A program made the position numbers and the translations under genes. Below the pieces are notes generated by a model. The model made no database searches. It saw only the letters and a list, made by a program, of their open reading frames with translations, and had not been told where the DNA came from. Shown here in pieces: positions 41,618 through 50,409 of a stretch of DNA of 64,000 nt. Where the stretch lies: positions 1 to 64,000 of the forward strand of contig NZ_JZEX01000087.1 of NCBI RefSeq assembly GCF_000969415.1. The letters run 5' to 3'. Position 1 is the stretch's first letter. Every line of letters begins with the position of its first letter. The DNA is from Devosia geojensis. Its GTDB lineage: Bacteria; Pseudomonadota; Alphaproteobacteria; Rhizobiales; Devosiaceae.

Positions 41618-43073
41618 AGGCAAGCTCCCCGATTCGCGCCGGCATGCCCTGCATTTCCGCCCAGAACCGCACCAGCAGGTTCTGCGCCGCGATCATCCGG
41701 TATTCGGAGGAGGCGCGCCAGTCGCTCAAGGGCGAGAAGTCGAAGGGCAGGGCCTGCGCCGCCGAGTCGACCGTGGCGCGTGTCCATGGTTTTGCGATCA
41801 GCACCGCCTCCATCTGCCTGGCGCGTTTGGGCGTGCCGGCCATGCCGCCATAGGCGATCGCGATGTCGGACACCAGACCGTCCTCCAGCCGCAGCCGGAA
41901 GGCGCCGAGAACGCTGCTGATGTCCTCGTCCAGGCGCTTGCTGACCTTGTAGGCGGCAAAGTGCTCGCCGGCCTGCGGCAGCGGCACGGTCACGCTTTCG
42001 ATGAACTCGCCCGGCAGGCGGTCCTGCCTGCCGTAGTCGATGAAGAAATCCTCGAGCGGCACCTGACGACGCTCGCCGCCGCGGCGCAGCGTCAGCGTTG
42101 CGCCCAATGCGATCAGCGGGGGAGGGGTGTCGCCGATGGGCGAGCCGTTGGCGATATTGCCGCCGATGGTGCCGGCGTTGCGCACCTGACGCCCGCCGAT
42201 CCGGCTCCAGAGTTCGGATAGCTGCGGCAGATGCCGGGTGATCGCTGCCTCGGCGGAGCTATAGGACGTGCGGGCGCCAATGACCAGGCTGTCGCCCTCG
42301 ACGATGATGCCGTCGAGATCGTCGACATGGCTGAGGAACACCATGACCGAGGGCTCGCGCAGGAACTTGGTGACCCACACGCCAATGTCTGTCGCGCCCG
42401 AGACGATGGTGGCCTCCGGCATTTCCAGCAGCACCTCGGCCAGATCATCCGCCCCGCGCGGCAGGATGGCGAGGCTCGCGCCGGTTCCGGTCACCACGCG
42501 ATCGCGATCGCGCAGCGCCAGGAGTTTGTCCCGCATCGCCGCCCTTCCCGTATTGAGCCGCTCATCGGCGGCGTCGCCGTAGTCGGCAATGGACTGCGCC
42601 GCGCGAAGGATCGGCTGGTAACCGGTGCAGCGGCAGAGGTTGCCCTGAAGGTTGCGCTCCACGTCGGCAACCGAAGGCATGGGATTGTCCAGCCAGTCGG
42701 CGTAAAGCGACATCACGATTCCGGGCGTACAAAAACCGCATTGGCTGGCGTGATTGTCGACCATGGACTGCTGCACCGGATGCAGCTCCGCATCGGACGA
42801 AATGCCTTCGACCGTGACGAGGTGCGCGCCGTCGAGGCTCGCAACGAAGGTGATGCAGGCATTGACGCTTCTGTAGACGAGGTCGCCGGCTGGATCGATG
42901 CGGCCGACGAGGACGGTGCAGGCCCCGCAGTCTCCTTCTGCGCATCCCTCCTTGGTGCCGCATAGCGCCAGGTCCTGCCGGATCCATTCTAGGACTGTGC
43001 GCCGCGCGGGCACATCTGCCAGCTCCACGTATGCGTCATTGAGAAAAAATCGCGTGTGGTCTCGTAACGCCAT
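41610..43073 (-). CDS. xdhA: Xanthine dehydrogenase-type small subunit (2Fe-2S plus FAD)
   Basis: A 487-residue XdhA-type protein. The first 2Fe-2S cluster has Cys38, Cys44, Cys49 and Cys52 (CGTKEGCAEGDCGAC). The second has CGFCTPG and CRCTGY. The FAD-binding domain (about 190-370) contains AGTIGGNIANGSPIGD, and a CO-dehydrogenase flavoprotein C-terminal domain follows. It passes electrons from the molybdenum subunit to NAD+. A degenerate GntR site lies 24 bp upstream of the start. No xdhC-type maturation gene is visible nearby. Confidence 0.9.
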   Translation of the reverse strand: MALRDHTRFFLNDAYVELADVPARRTVLEWIRQDLALCGTKEGCAEGDCGACTVLVGRIDPAGDLVYRSVNACITFVASLDGAHLVTVEGISSDAELHPVQQSMVDNHASQCGFCTPGIVMSLYADWLDNPMPSVADVERNLQGNLCRCTGYQPILRAAQSIADYGDAADERLNTGRAAMRDKLLALRDRDRVVTGTGASLAILPRGADDLAEVLLEMPEATIVSGATDIGVWVTKFLREPSVMVFLSHVDDLDGIIVEGDSLVIGARTSYSSAEAAITRHLPQLSELWSRIGGRQVRNAGTIGGNIANGSPIGDTPPPLIALGATLTLRRGGERRQVPLEDFFIDYGRQDRLPGEFIESVTVPLPQAGEHFAAYKVSKRLDEDISSVLGAFRLRLEDGLVSDIAIAYGGMAGTPKRARQMEAVLIAKPWTRATVDSAAQALPFDFSPLSDWRASSEYRMIAAQNLLVRFWAEMQGMPARIGELAYG

Positions 43074-43450
43074 CTCACACCTGCTGCTGGCGTGAATGGT
43101 ATACGAACGGTCGACCGCACTCAAGCCGAGTCATTTAAGCCGAAAGCCGCCGCCACGATTGGCGCCGTACGGCTCCGCGTTCTTCGAGAAATCCCACTTC
43201 TGGATAGGAACGAAGGTCGTCTGCCGTCAGCTTAGCAGCACGCGGTTAACAGCTACAATTGCCTGTTGGCTGCCGTTGTTCGACATGACGGTGCAGGCCG
43301 CGCTCTGATGAGCCTCAGCCGTTTGCACGTCAGAATGGTTTCTGCTTCGGCCATGAGCGCCGCTCCGGCATCTTTCGGCGAGCGCTGGCCGAAAGCCACC
43401 TCCTGGGCTGAGGCCTATGACCGCGTCGCCGAACTCGCCGCAGCCGGGCG
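43074..43450. other. Intergenic gap with degenerate GntR site
   Basis: TGGTATACGA (43097-43106) differs by one base from TGGTATACCA and lies in the xdhA promoter region. The rest of the 377 bp has only short, unconvincing open frames, including one from 43308 to 43466 (start MSLSRLHVRMVSASA) that I cannot assign. Confidence 0.4.
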
Positions 43451-43915
43451 GTGGTGGCGGGGGTAGTGGGCCCACCAGATCACCGAGGCCGATGTTTCGT
43501 CCAAGCATTGGATCGCTGCCTACTCGTTTCCGACGATTTCATCGTCCGGCCATATTACCACATCAAGGGTGGGCGTTACGCTGCCGAGGAGTTGCTGGTA
43601 CTGGGCGTGACCGCCATCGTCGCTTCCAGCGACGACATGGCGCTCGGCGCCATGCGCGCGATCCACCGCAATGGCCTGCGGGTGCCGGCCGATGTCTCCG
43701 TGGTCGGCTACAACGACTCATACCTGCTGGATTTCACCGACCCACCCCGCACCGCAGTTCGGCAACCGATCGAGCGGATCGCCGAGAACGTGACCCGCGC
43801 AATCGTCGCGCTCGTCGCGAACCGGGTGCTGCCTGCCACCGAGGTGCTGATCGAGCCGAGATCCGACTGCGGGGATCGACGGGTTCGGTATCGAAACCAG
43901 CGGCTCACGCACTGA
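43451..43915 (+). pseudogene. C-terminal remnant of a LacI-family regulator
   Basis: The translation from about 43500 matches only the distal half of a LacI sensor domain: GRYAAEELLVLGVTAIVASS, DDMALGAMRAIHRNGLRVPA and DVSVVGYNDSYLLDF. The HTH, hinge and first lobe are absent and the upstream 50 bp is unrelated. A normal LacI protein has about 340 residues. The fragment ends seven bases before the convergent ROK gene. It suggests a deletion or insertion junction between the heterocycle cluster and the ugp-like cluster. Confidence 0.7.
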
Positions 43916-43922
43916 CAAGCGA

Positions 43923-45077
43923 TCAATAGAACTCGGCCCGGAACGGGAAGACCGATGCGCCGAGAGCGGACGCGTCCCCGCCGATGTCGGAGATGATCAG
44001 CTTGGCCGGAGGATGAGGAACGCCATAGCGCGGACGGCCGAAGATACGCGTCCGCTCGATCAGCATCTGCGCCAGCGCCACCGGTACCTGTCCGCCAAAG
44101 ACGATCGCCTGGGGATCGAAGACCGCGGAGATGGCATTGATGAGCCGGTTGTAGGCCGGCGTCACCAGGTCCACCCACTCCTCGACCCCGGGCCAGCGTG
44201 GATCGAAATGCTGGCGCATGTAGGTGATCGAGGGGACTTCCACCCCGTTCCCTCTCAGCCGTTCAATGAGGTACTGCAGCGCGGGGCGGCGCGGGTTCTC
44301 TTCCTCGTCGTAGATGCCCGAGAATTCGCCGGCATTGCCGTTGCCGCCGACGAGCAGCTCGCCGTCGCTGATGAGGCCGCCGCCGAATCCGTAGTTGAAG
44401 CTGAGATAGGCGAAGTGCTTGATGAAGCGCCCGATGCCGAACATGGATTCGGCGATCGCCCCGGTGTTGGCGCCATTGTGCACCCAGACCGGCTTGCCGA
44501 AGAGATCGGAAAGCAGCGGGCCAAGTTCGATCAACGACCACTCATGCAGCGGCAGCGGTGCGTTGTAGCGCGTGCCGCCCACATGGTAGCCGGAGATGGC
44601 AAAGCCGATGCCAAAAAAGCTCGACGGGTCGAGCGCGTTGCTCGCCTGGTGGGCCTTCAGCTCCTTCATGACGAGGTCCAGCGCCTCCATCATGCCGTAT
44701 TCGCGCAGTGTCACCTGGGTTTCCGCCAGGATCCTGCCGGCGATATCCATGAGGCAGATGCCGATGACGTCGGTATTGACCGAGATTCCGCAGCAATAGG
44801 CGTAGCGCCCATCGAGCCGCAATGTCGGGCTTGGTTGGCCGCGGCCGTGCCCGGGCTTGGGCGCGCCCAGCGCCACGATGCCGCGCTCCACCAATTGGTC
44901 GATGATCCGGTAGACCGATTGCTGCGTGAGGTCGACATGCGCGGTGATCTCCGAGCGCGAGATGCCGGGATTGCGCCAGATGAGCCGCAGGAGCGTGCGC
45001 TCGTTGGGGGAGACCACGCTGCCTTCGCCGGCGCGTGTGAAACGCGGCGCGATGAGGGCGCCGGGGGAATAGGCCAT
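43923..45077 (-). CDS. ROK-family transcriptional regulator
   Basis: A 384-residue protein with an N-terminal winged HTH (about 20-80; ISRSEITAHVDLTQQSVYRI) and a ROK sugar-kinase-like domain (about 85-380). The C-terminal part keeps the FGGQVPVALAQ stretch, but no complete ATP-binding DxGxT motif is seen, so it is a sensor rather than a kinase. The start follows AGGAGG. It is divergent from the ugp-like operon, with two related inverted repeats between them. Confidence 0.88.
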   Translation of the reverse strand: MAYSPGALIAPRFTRAGEGSVVSPNERTLLRLIWRNPGISRSEITAHVDLTQQSVYRIIDQLVERGIVALGAPKPGHGRGQPSPTLRLDGRYAYCCGISVNTDVIGICLMDIAGRILAETQVTLREYGMMEALDLVMKELKAHQASNALDPSSFFGIGFAISGYHVGGTRYNAPLPLHEWSLIELGPLLSDLFGKPVWVHNGANTGAIAESMFGIGRFIKHFAYLSFNYGFGGGLISDGELLVGGNGNAGEFSGIYDEEENPRRPALQYLIERLRGNGVEVPSITYMRQHFDPRWPGVEEWVDLVTPAYNRLINAISAVFDPQAIVFGGQVPVALAQMLIERTRIFGRPRYGVPHPPAKLIISDIGGDASALGASVFPFRAEFY

Positions 45078-45109
45078 GGTTCAACCTCCTGCCGACGCAA
45101 ACTACTATA

Positions 45110-45224
45110 GAAGTGTAATACTTCAATGGGTTCAGCTCGCTGGAGCCACTCTAAATCCTCTTCGTGCGGCCGTTTCCCTGCGCCAGGCAACCGCCGTCAC
45201 CGGATTGTTACACTTTATGTGTAA
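45110..45224. promoter_or_regulatory. Two candidate ROK operators
   Basis: GAAGT-GTAAT-ACTTC (45110-45124) and TTACAC-TTTAT-GTGTAA (45208-45224) are inverted repeats. On opposite strands they share the core TTACACTT. They flank the divergent promoter region of the ROK gene and the ugp-like operon. Confidence 0.45.
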
Positions 45225-45286
45225 TAAATCTGCGGGTCGCGATGCGGGCCCCGCATGGCGGCATCCAATCAGGCGAGGCAATTCCA

Positions 45287-46594
45287 ATGAAATTCATCAA
45301 TCTGGCGGTCGCTGCGGCGGTGACGGCGGGCGCCGGCGCTGCGCACGCCACCGATATCGAGTTCTGGTACGGCAACACCGGCAATGTGGAGGTGGCCATC
45401 CAGGACCAGTGCGAAGCGTTCAACGCCGCCCAGTCCGAGCACAAGGTCACCTGCGTCGGGCAGGGCAGCTACGAGGTCGGCATGCAGAAGGCCATTGCCG
45501 CCTATCGCTCGGGCAACGCGCCCGTGCTGATCCAGTTCTTCGACGCCGGCACGCTCGACCTGATGCTCTCGGACGCGGTCGTGCCGGTCCAGGAGATCCT
45601 GCCCGAGGTCGATTGGGACAACTACATCGCCGGCGCGCGCGCCTATTACGAGACGTCCGACGGGCGCCTGTTCTCCCAGCCCTACAACTCCTCGACGCTC
45701 CTCTTCTACACCAATAAGACCCAGCTCGAGGAAGCCGGCATCACCCAAACGCCGCAGACCTGGGAAGAGATCATCGCGGCCGCCCGCACGCTCAAGGACG
45801 CCGGCCACGCTTGTCCGTTTGTCACCGATGGGGACACCTGGCGCGTGCTAGAGCAGTTCTCGGCCCGCCACGGCCTGCCGATCGCCAGCAACCACAACGG
45901 CTATGACGGTCTCGACGCCGAGTACCTTTTCAACACCACCTTTGCTGCCGAGCACCTCGCCAATCTGGTCGAGTGGCGTGAAGAGGGGCTCGTCAAGCTC
46001 AATGCCGATACGCAGGCCGGCAACTACACGGCCGCCTTCAATGCCGGTGAATGCGCGATGATGGAAGGCTCGTCCGGCTCCTATGCCGCCTCGTCGGAAG
46101 CCTTCGGCGACGAGTACGAGCTCACCGTCGGCATGGCGCCCATGTACGAAGCCTATGAGCGCCACAATACCCTGGTCGGCGGCGCCTCCATCTACGTGAT
46201 GAAGGGGCACGGCGAGGCCGAGGTCGAAGCCGCCAAGGCGTTCCTCGATTTCCTGCGCCAGCCCGAGCAGCAGATGTTCTTCACCGCCGCTACCGGCTAC
46301 GTCCCCGTGACCAACGACGTGCTCGGCGCCATCGAGGCGAGCGGGGAAGCCGACGCACCCAAATATGCAACGGCCGCCATCGGCATCGAGTCGATGAACC
46401 AACCGCGCACCGACGACAGCCGCGGCATCCGCCTCGGTTTCTACGTCCAGTTCCGCGAAGTCTTCATGGAGGAAACGCAGAAGGCGTTCAACGGCGAGCA
46501 GACCATGCAGGTCGCGCTCGACAACGCCAAGTCCCGTGGCGATGAACTGCTGCGCCGTTTCGAGCAGACCTACCAGGGCGTGACGCTTCCCTGA
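45287..46594 (+). CDS. UgpB-type glycerol-3-phosphate/glycerophosphodiester-binding protein
   Basis: A 435-residue periplasmic protein with a signal peptide ending near GAAHA-TDI. The mature start IEFWYGNTGNVEVAIQ and GSYEVGMQKAIAAYRSG, plus QPYNSSTLLFYTNK, match UgpB. It captures glycerol-3-phosphate or glycerophosphodiesters for the two permeases downstream. The ATG at 45287 is chosen for the signal peptide; longer upstream openings lack one. A large hairpin follows the stop. Confidence 0.85.
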   Translation: MKFINLAVAAAVTAGAGAAHATDIEFWYGNTGNVEVAIQDQCEAFNAAQSEHKVTCVGQGSYEVGMQKAIAAYRSGNAPVLIQFFDAGTLDLMLSDAVVPVQEILPEVDWDNYIAGARAYYETSDGRLFSQPYNSSTLLFYTNKTQLEEAGITQTPQTWEEIIAAARTLKDAGHACPFVTDGDTWRVLEQFSARHGLPIASNHNGYDGLDAEYLFNTTFAAEHLANLVEWREEGLVKLNADTQAGNYTAAFNAGECAMMEGSSGSYAASSEAFGDEYELTVGMAPMYEAYERHNTLVGGASIYVMKGHGEAEVEAAKAFLDFLRQPEQQMFFTAATGYVPVTNDVLGAIEASGEADAPKYATAAIGIESMNQPRTDDSRGIRLGFYVQFREVFMEETQKAFNGEQTMQVALDNAKSRGDELLRRFEQTYQGVTLP

Positions 46595-46606
46595 TCCTTG
46601 CCCTCC

Positions 46607-46634
46607 GGCACGGGGCGATCGATCGCCCCGTGCC
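46607..46634 (+). terminator. 28-bp perfect palindrome after the UgpB-type gene
   Basis: The halves GGCACGGGGCGATC and GATCGCCCCGTGCC are exact inverses. The folded RNA would give a stem of at least ten GC-rich pairs between the binding-protein and permease genes, suited to differential expression within the operon. Confidence 0.65.
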
Positions 46635-46656
46635 TTCGCCCGACGGGAAGTTCGTC

Positions 46657-47550
46657 ATGTCCGCTGCTTCGCAAGCCCTGTTCGCCAATCGCTGGCTGCC
46701 GGTCCTCCTGGTCACGCCGCTGGCGCTCTTGATCGTCGTCTTCTTCTACGTCCCGATCATCCAGGCGTTCTACTGGTCGTTCTTCCTCGAGCGCCCGTTC
46801 GGCGGCGGCTCGATCTTCGTCGGCTGGGCCAATTTCGCCCGCGTGCTCGCCGACCCGCAGTTCTGGCAGGCCGGACGCCGCACCCTCCTCTTCATGGTCG
46901 TCGGCTCTTCGCTTGCCGTCCTCATCCCGCTGATCCTCGCGGTCGCCGCCGACCGCGCCATCGCGCTTTCGCAGCCGGCGCGCAACGTCCTGGTGTGGCC
47001 CAAGGGCGTCGCCGGCGCCTCCATCGGCGTGGTCTTCGCCTTCATCTTCAATCCGTTCGTCGGCATCCTTGCGCCGCTGAATCACTGGTTTCCCGGCATC
47101 TGGAACCCGGGCATCGACGGCACCGACGCCTTCATTACCCTCATCGCCGCCCATGTCTGGGGCGGTATTCCGTTCAATTTCGTCATCCTGCTGGCCGGCT
47201 TGCAGTCGATCCCCCGCACTATGCACCAGGCGGCGGCCATGGATGGGGCAGGACCTTGGCGGCGTATCTTCGACGTGCAGCTGCCGCTCATCATGCCGCA
47301 GATCTTTTTGACGCTGGTGCTCGAGTTCACCGAGAGCGTCACCTCCGCCTTCGCCCTCGTCGATACCATGACGCAGGGCGGTCCCGGCGGCGCGACGATG
47401 CTCCTCGTCTACAAGATCTACACCGACGGCTTTGCCGGCTACGACCTCTCGGGCGCCGCGACGCAAACCGCGATCCTGATGGTCTTCGTCATCCTCCTCA
47501 CCAGCGCCCAGTTCGCCTTCCTCGGCCGGCGCATCTCCTACGAGCGCTGA
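46657..47550 (+). CDS. UgpA-type ABC permease
   Basis: A 297-residue permease with six predicted helices. The EAA loop is MHQAAAMDGAGPWRRIFDVQ followed by LPLIMPQIF, and the N-terminal helix ends with PIIQAFYWSFF as in UgpA. The start has GGGAAG upstream. The second permease starts two bases after its stop. Confidence 0.88.
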   Translation: MSAASQALFANRWLPVLLVTPLALLIVVFFYVPIIQAFYWSFFLERPFGGGSIFVGWANFARVLADPQFWQAGRRTLLFMVVGSSLAVLIPLILAVAADRAIALSQPARNVLVWPKGVAGASIGVVFAFIFNPFVGILAPLNHWFPGIWNPGIDGTDAFITLIAAHVWGGIPFNFVILLAGLQSIPRTMHQAAAMDGAGPWRRIFDVQLPLIMPQIFLTLVLEFTESVTSAFALVDTMTQGGPGGATMLLVYKIYTDGFAGYDLSGAATQTAILMVFVILLTSAQFAFLGRRISYER

Positions 47551-47552
47551 CC

Positions 47553-48470
47553 ATGGTCGAGAACGCCCACTCCCTCAACATCGCGGCGAGCCTCGTGCTG
47601 CTCCTTGGCATCACCTACATCCTCGGGCCGCTCTACCTCACCTTCGCCACTGCCTCGCAGTCCTACGAGTACCTGCTGCGCAGTGGCCTCGCCTGGATTC
47701 CGGGCGACCAGCTGTTCAACAACATCGCCCGCATCTTCACCGAGACGCGCATCCCGCTGCAGATGCTCAATTCCCTGCTGGTCGCGCTTTCGCAGGCGGT
47801 CGCCACCTGCGCGCTCTCGTTCCTTGCCGCCTATGCCATCGTCGGCTTCCGGGCGCGCTGGGCCGGTGTCGTCTTCGCGCTGATCCTCGCGACCATCATG
47901 CTGCCGCTCGATATCCGCGTGATCACCACCTACCAGGTTGCGTCCAACGTGCTCGCGCCGGTCAACTGGCTGCTCGACGCGACCGGCCTCAACGGCGTCA
48001 TCGGAGAGGTGTTCGGTGCGCCGCTCCACCTCGAGTGGAGCGTGCTCAACACCCATTTCGGCTTCATCGCGCCGCTCGTCGCCCACGGCACCGGCACCTT
48101 CCTCTTCTGCCAGTTCTTCCGCACGCTGCCGGCCGATCTCTTTAAGGCCGCGCGCATGGATGGCGCCGGCCCGGTCCGGTTCATGTTCGACATCCTGCTG
48201 CCGCTGGCGCGCACGCCCTTCGCGGCCCTTTTCGTCCTCACCTTCCTCAGCGGCTGGACGCAGTATCTCTGGCCGCTCGTTGCCAGCTCAACGCCCGACA
48301 TGCAGACCGCCGTCGTCGGTCTCGCGCGGCTTTCGCCCGATACCGACGGGGCGGTGCCCGACTTTCCGCTGATCATGGCCGGCGCCCTGATCGTCTCGAT
48401 CATTCCGCTGGCCATGATCGCGCTCCTTCAGCGCTACCTCGTGCGCGGCCTCGTCCTCTCGGAGAAATAG
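47553..48470 (+). CDS. UgpE-type ABC permease
   Basis: A 305-residue permease with six predicted helices. Typical UgpE features are the TFATASQSYEYLL periplasmic segment, MLNSLLVALSQAVATCALSF and the EAA loop LFKAARMDGAGPVRFMFDIL. It is followed by the ATPase gene after two bases. Confidence 0.88.
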   Translation: MVENAHSLNIAASLVLLLGITYILGPLYLTFATASQSYEYLLRSGLAWIPGDQLFNNIARIFTETRIPLQMLNSLLVALSQAVATCALSFLAAYAIVGFRARWAGVVFALILATIMLPLDIRVITTYQVASNVLAPVNWLLDATGLNGVIGEVFGAPLHLEWSVLNTHFGFIAPLVAHGTGTFLFCQFFRTLPADLFKAARMDGAGPVRFMFDILLPLARTPFAALFVLTFLSGWTQYLWPLVASSTPDMQTAVVGLARLSPDTDGAVPDFPLIMAGALIVSIIPLAMIALLQRYLVRGLVLSEK

Positions 48471-48472
48471 CG

Positions 48473-49570
48473 ATGAACGCCATCGACACCGCCATCCGCG
48501 CGGCCGCTTCCAGCATTGCGCTGAAGGGCGTCACCAAATCCTACGATGCGGCGCACCAGGTCATACCGCCCATGGACGCCGAGTTCCGCGCCGGCGAGTT
48601 CACGGTCGTCCTCGGTCCTTCCGGCTGCGGCAAGTCGACCCTCCTGCAGATGATCGCGGGCCTCGAGCGTGTCAGCGGCGGCGCCATCGTCATCGGCGGA
48701 CGCGAGGTGCAGAACCTCGAACCCAAGCACCGCGGCTGCGCCATGGTCTTCCAGAACTACGCGCTCTATCCCCATATGAGCGTCTTCGACAACGTGGCCT
48801 ACAGCCTCAAGGTCGCCGGCATGCCAAAGCCCGAGCGTATCGAGCGGGTCGAGGCGGTGGCGCGGATGCTCGGCCTTTCCGAGCTGCTGGCGCGCCGGCC
48901 GAGCCAGCTCTCGGGCGGACAGCGCCAGCGCGTCGCCATCGGCCGGGCGATCGTGCGCGAGCCGGGCGTCCTGCTCTTCGACGAGCCGCTCTCCAACCTC
49001 GATGCGCAACTGCGCCACGACATGCGCTTGGAGCTTGCCGATCTCCACCGCCGGATCGGGGCGACCACCGCCTTCGTCACCCACGATCAGGTGGAGGCAA
49101 TGACGCTGGCCGACCGCATCCTCATCCTCAACAAGGGCCGCATCGAGCAGTTCGACACGCCCAAGGCCATCTACCACCGCCCGGCCTCGGTGTTCGTCGC
49201 CAAATTCATCGGCTCGCCGCCGATGAACGTGCTGCCGGTCACCGGCGACGGTTCGGTGCTGCGACTCGCCGACGGACAGGTGGTGGTTGAGGCGCCATTG
49301 AACGGCAACTTCGTCCTCGGCATCCGTCCGGAGGATATCGTTTTCGGTACCGGCGGACCGCTCAAGGCCCGCCTGCGCTATCGCGAGGATCTAGGTTCCC
49401 ATTCGGTTCTCGCCGCCGACCTTGCCGGCGAAGTCGTCCGCGTCGCCACCCCCTTCGGCGTCGATATCGCCGAGGCAACCGATCTCTCCCTCTCCTTCCC
49501 GCAGGCCCGGCTGCATCTCTTCGATGCCGCGACCGGCCGCGCTCTCCCCGGCGCCATCGGCGCCCAATGA
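48473..49570 (+). CDS. UgpC-type ABC ATPase
   Basis: The 365-residue ATPase has Walker [10 protein letters not shown], signature [17 protein letters not shown], Walker [16 protein letters not shown] and a C-terminal OB-type domain (FVLGIRPEDI). It energises the UgpA/E channel. The stop overlaps the next start (ATGA). Confidence 0.9.
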   Translation: MNAIDTAIRAAASSIALKGVTKSYDAAHQVIPPMDAEFRAGEFTVVLGPSGCGKSTLLQMIAGLERVSGGAIVIGGREVQNLEPKHRGCAMVFQNYALYPHMSVFDNVAYSLKVAGMPKPERIERVEAVARMLGLSELLARRPSQLSGGQRQRVAIGRAIVREPGVLLFDEPLSNLDAQLRHDMRLELADLHRRIGATTAFVTHDQVEAMTLADRILILNKGRIEQFDTPKAIYHRPASVFVAKFIGSPPMNVLPVTGDGSVLRLADGQVVVEAPLNGNFVLGIRPEDIVFGTGGPLKARLRYREDLGSHSVLAADLAGEVVRVATPFGVDIAEATDLSLSFPQARLHLFDAATGRALPGAIGAQ

Positions 49571-50409
49571 AAGAAAGACCAATGACGTATATCGACTACA
49601 TTGCCGATCCGGCACGCGCCTGCGCGATCGTTGCCCACCGCGGGGCCTGGCATGGCGCGCCCGAGAACAGCCTCGCCGCCATCGAGCAGGCCATCGCCAT
49701 GGGCTGCGACATCGTCGAGCTCGACGTGCGCAAGAGCGCCGACGGCGAACTCTTCCTGATGCACGACGATACGCTCCTGCGCATGGCCGGTATCGACCGC
49801 GAAGCCGAAAGCCTGACCATGGCGGAGCTGCGCCAGATCGCGCTGCGCCAGGACGATGGCGGCGAGGGCCGCGCCCTGACCGACCAGTACGTCCCGACCT
49901 TGAAGGAAGCGCTCGAGCTGATCCGCGGCCGCATCTTCGCCGATCTCGACCTCAAGGATCGTGGGCTCTTCCCGGAAGTGGCGGCCTGCGCAAGGGCGAT
50001 GGATGCCAGCACCGATGTCGATCTCAAGACCAAGGTGATGACGCGCGACGACGTCGCCTGGGTGCGGGCGCAGAGGATTGACGGCGTCCCCTTCATGAGC
50101 ATGGCCCGCTTTACTGCCGAAGACACGCATGAGACGCTTGCCGTCCTTTCCGAGTTGTCACCCTTCATGTGCGAAATCCGCTTCGACAGCCTCGAGACCA
50201 TCGCTCGCCACCGCAACGCGTTTGCAGAGGCGCGCATGGCGCTTTGGATCAACACCCTCGACCAGCCCGGCAGCGGCGAGTGGACCGATACGGCGGCCCT
50301 TGCCGATCCCGACGCGATATGGGGACGCCTCATCGACGCGGGCATCAGCGTCATCCAGACCGACCAGCCGGCGGCGCTCAAGTCCTATATCGAGGCGCGG
50401 CGCGCATGA
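49567..50409 (+). CDS. Glycerophosphodiester phosphodiesterase (UgpQ type)
   Basis: A 280-residue cytoplasmic enzyme that hydrolyses glycerophosphodiesters to glycerol-3-phosphate and an alcohol. The catalytic motif IVAHRGAWHGAPENSL has the HR pair and the metal-binding Glu. VELDVRKSADGELFLMHDD carries further ligands. No signal peptide is present, so hydrolysis follows uptake. Internal Met at 49582 is an alternative start. The gene is coupled to UgpC and to the phosphatase gene downstream by ATGA overlaps. Confidence 0.9.
   Translation: MKERPMTYIDYIADPARACAIVAHRGAWHGAPENSLAAIEQAIAMGCDIVELDVRKSADGELFLMHDDTLLRMAGIDREAESLTMAELRQIALRQDDGGEGRALTDQYVPTLKEALELIRGRIFADLDLKDRGLFPEVAACARAMDASTDVDLKTKVMTRDDVAWVRAQRIDGVPFMSMARFTAEDTHETLAVLSELSPFMCEIRFDSLETIARHRNAFAEARMALWINTLDQPGSGEWTDTAALADPDAIWGRLIDAGISVIQTDQPAALKSYIEARRA

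Noticed and set aside
39803-41920. 705-codon plus-strand open frame
   Set aside because: Antisense shadow of the molybdenum hydroxylase subunits.
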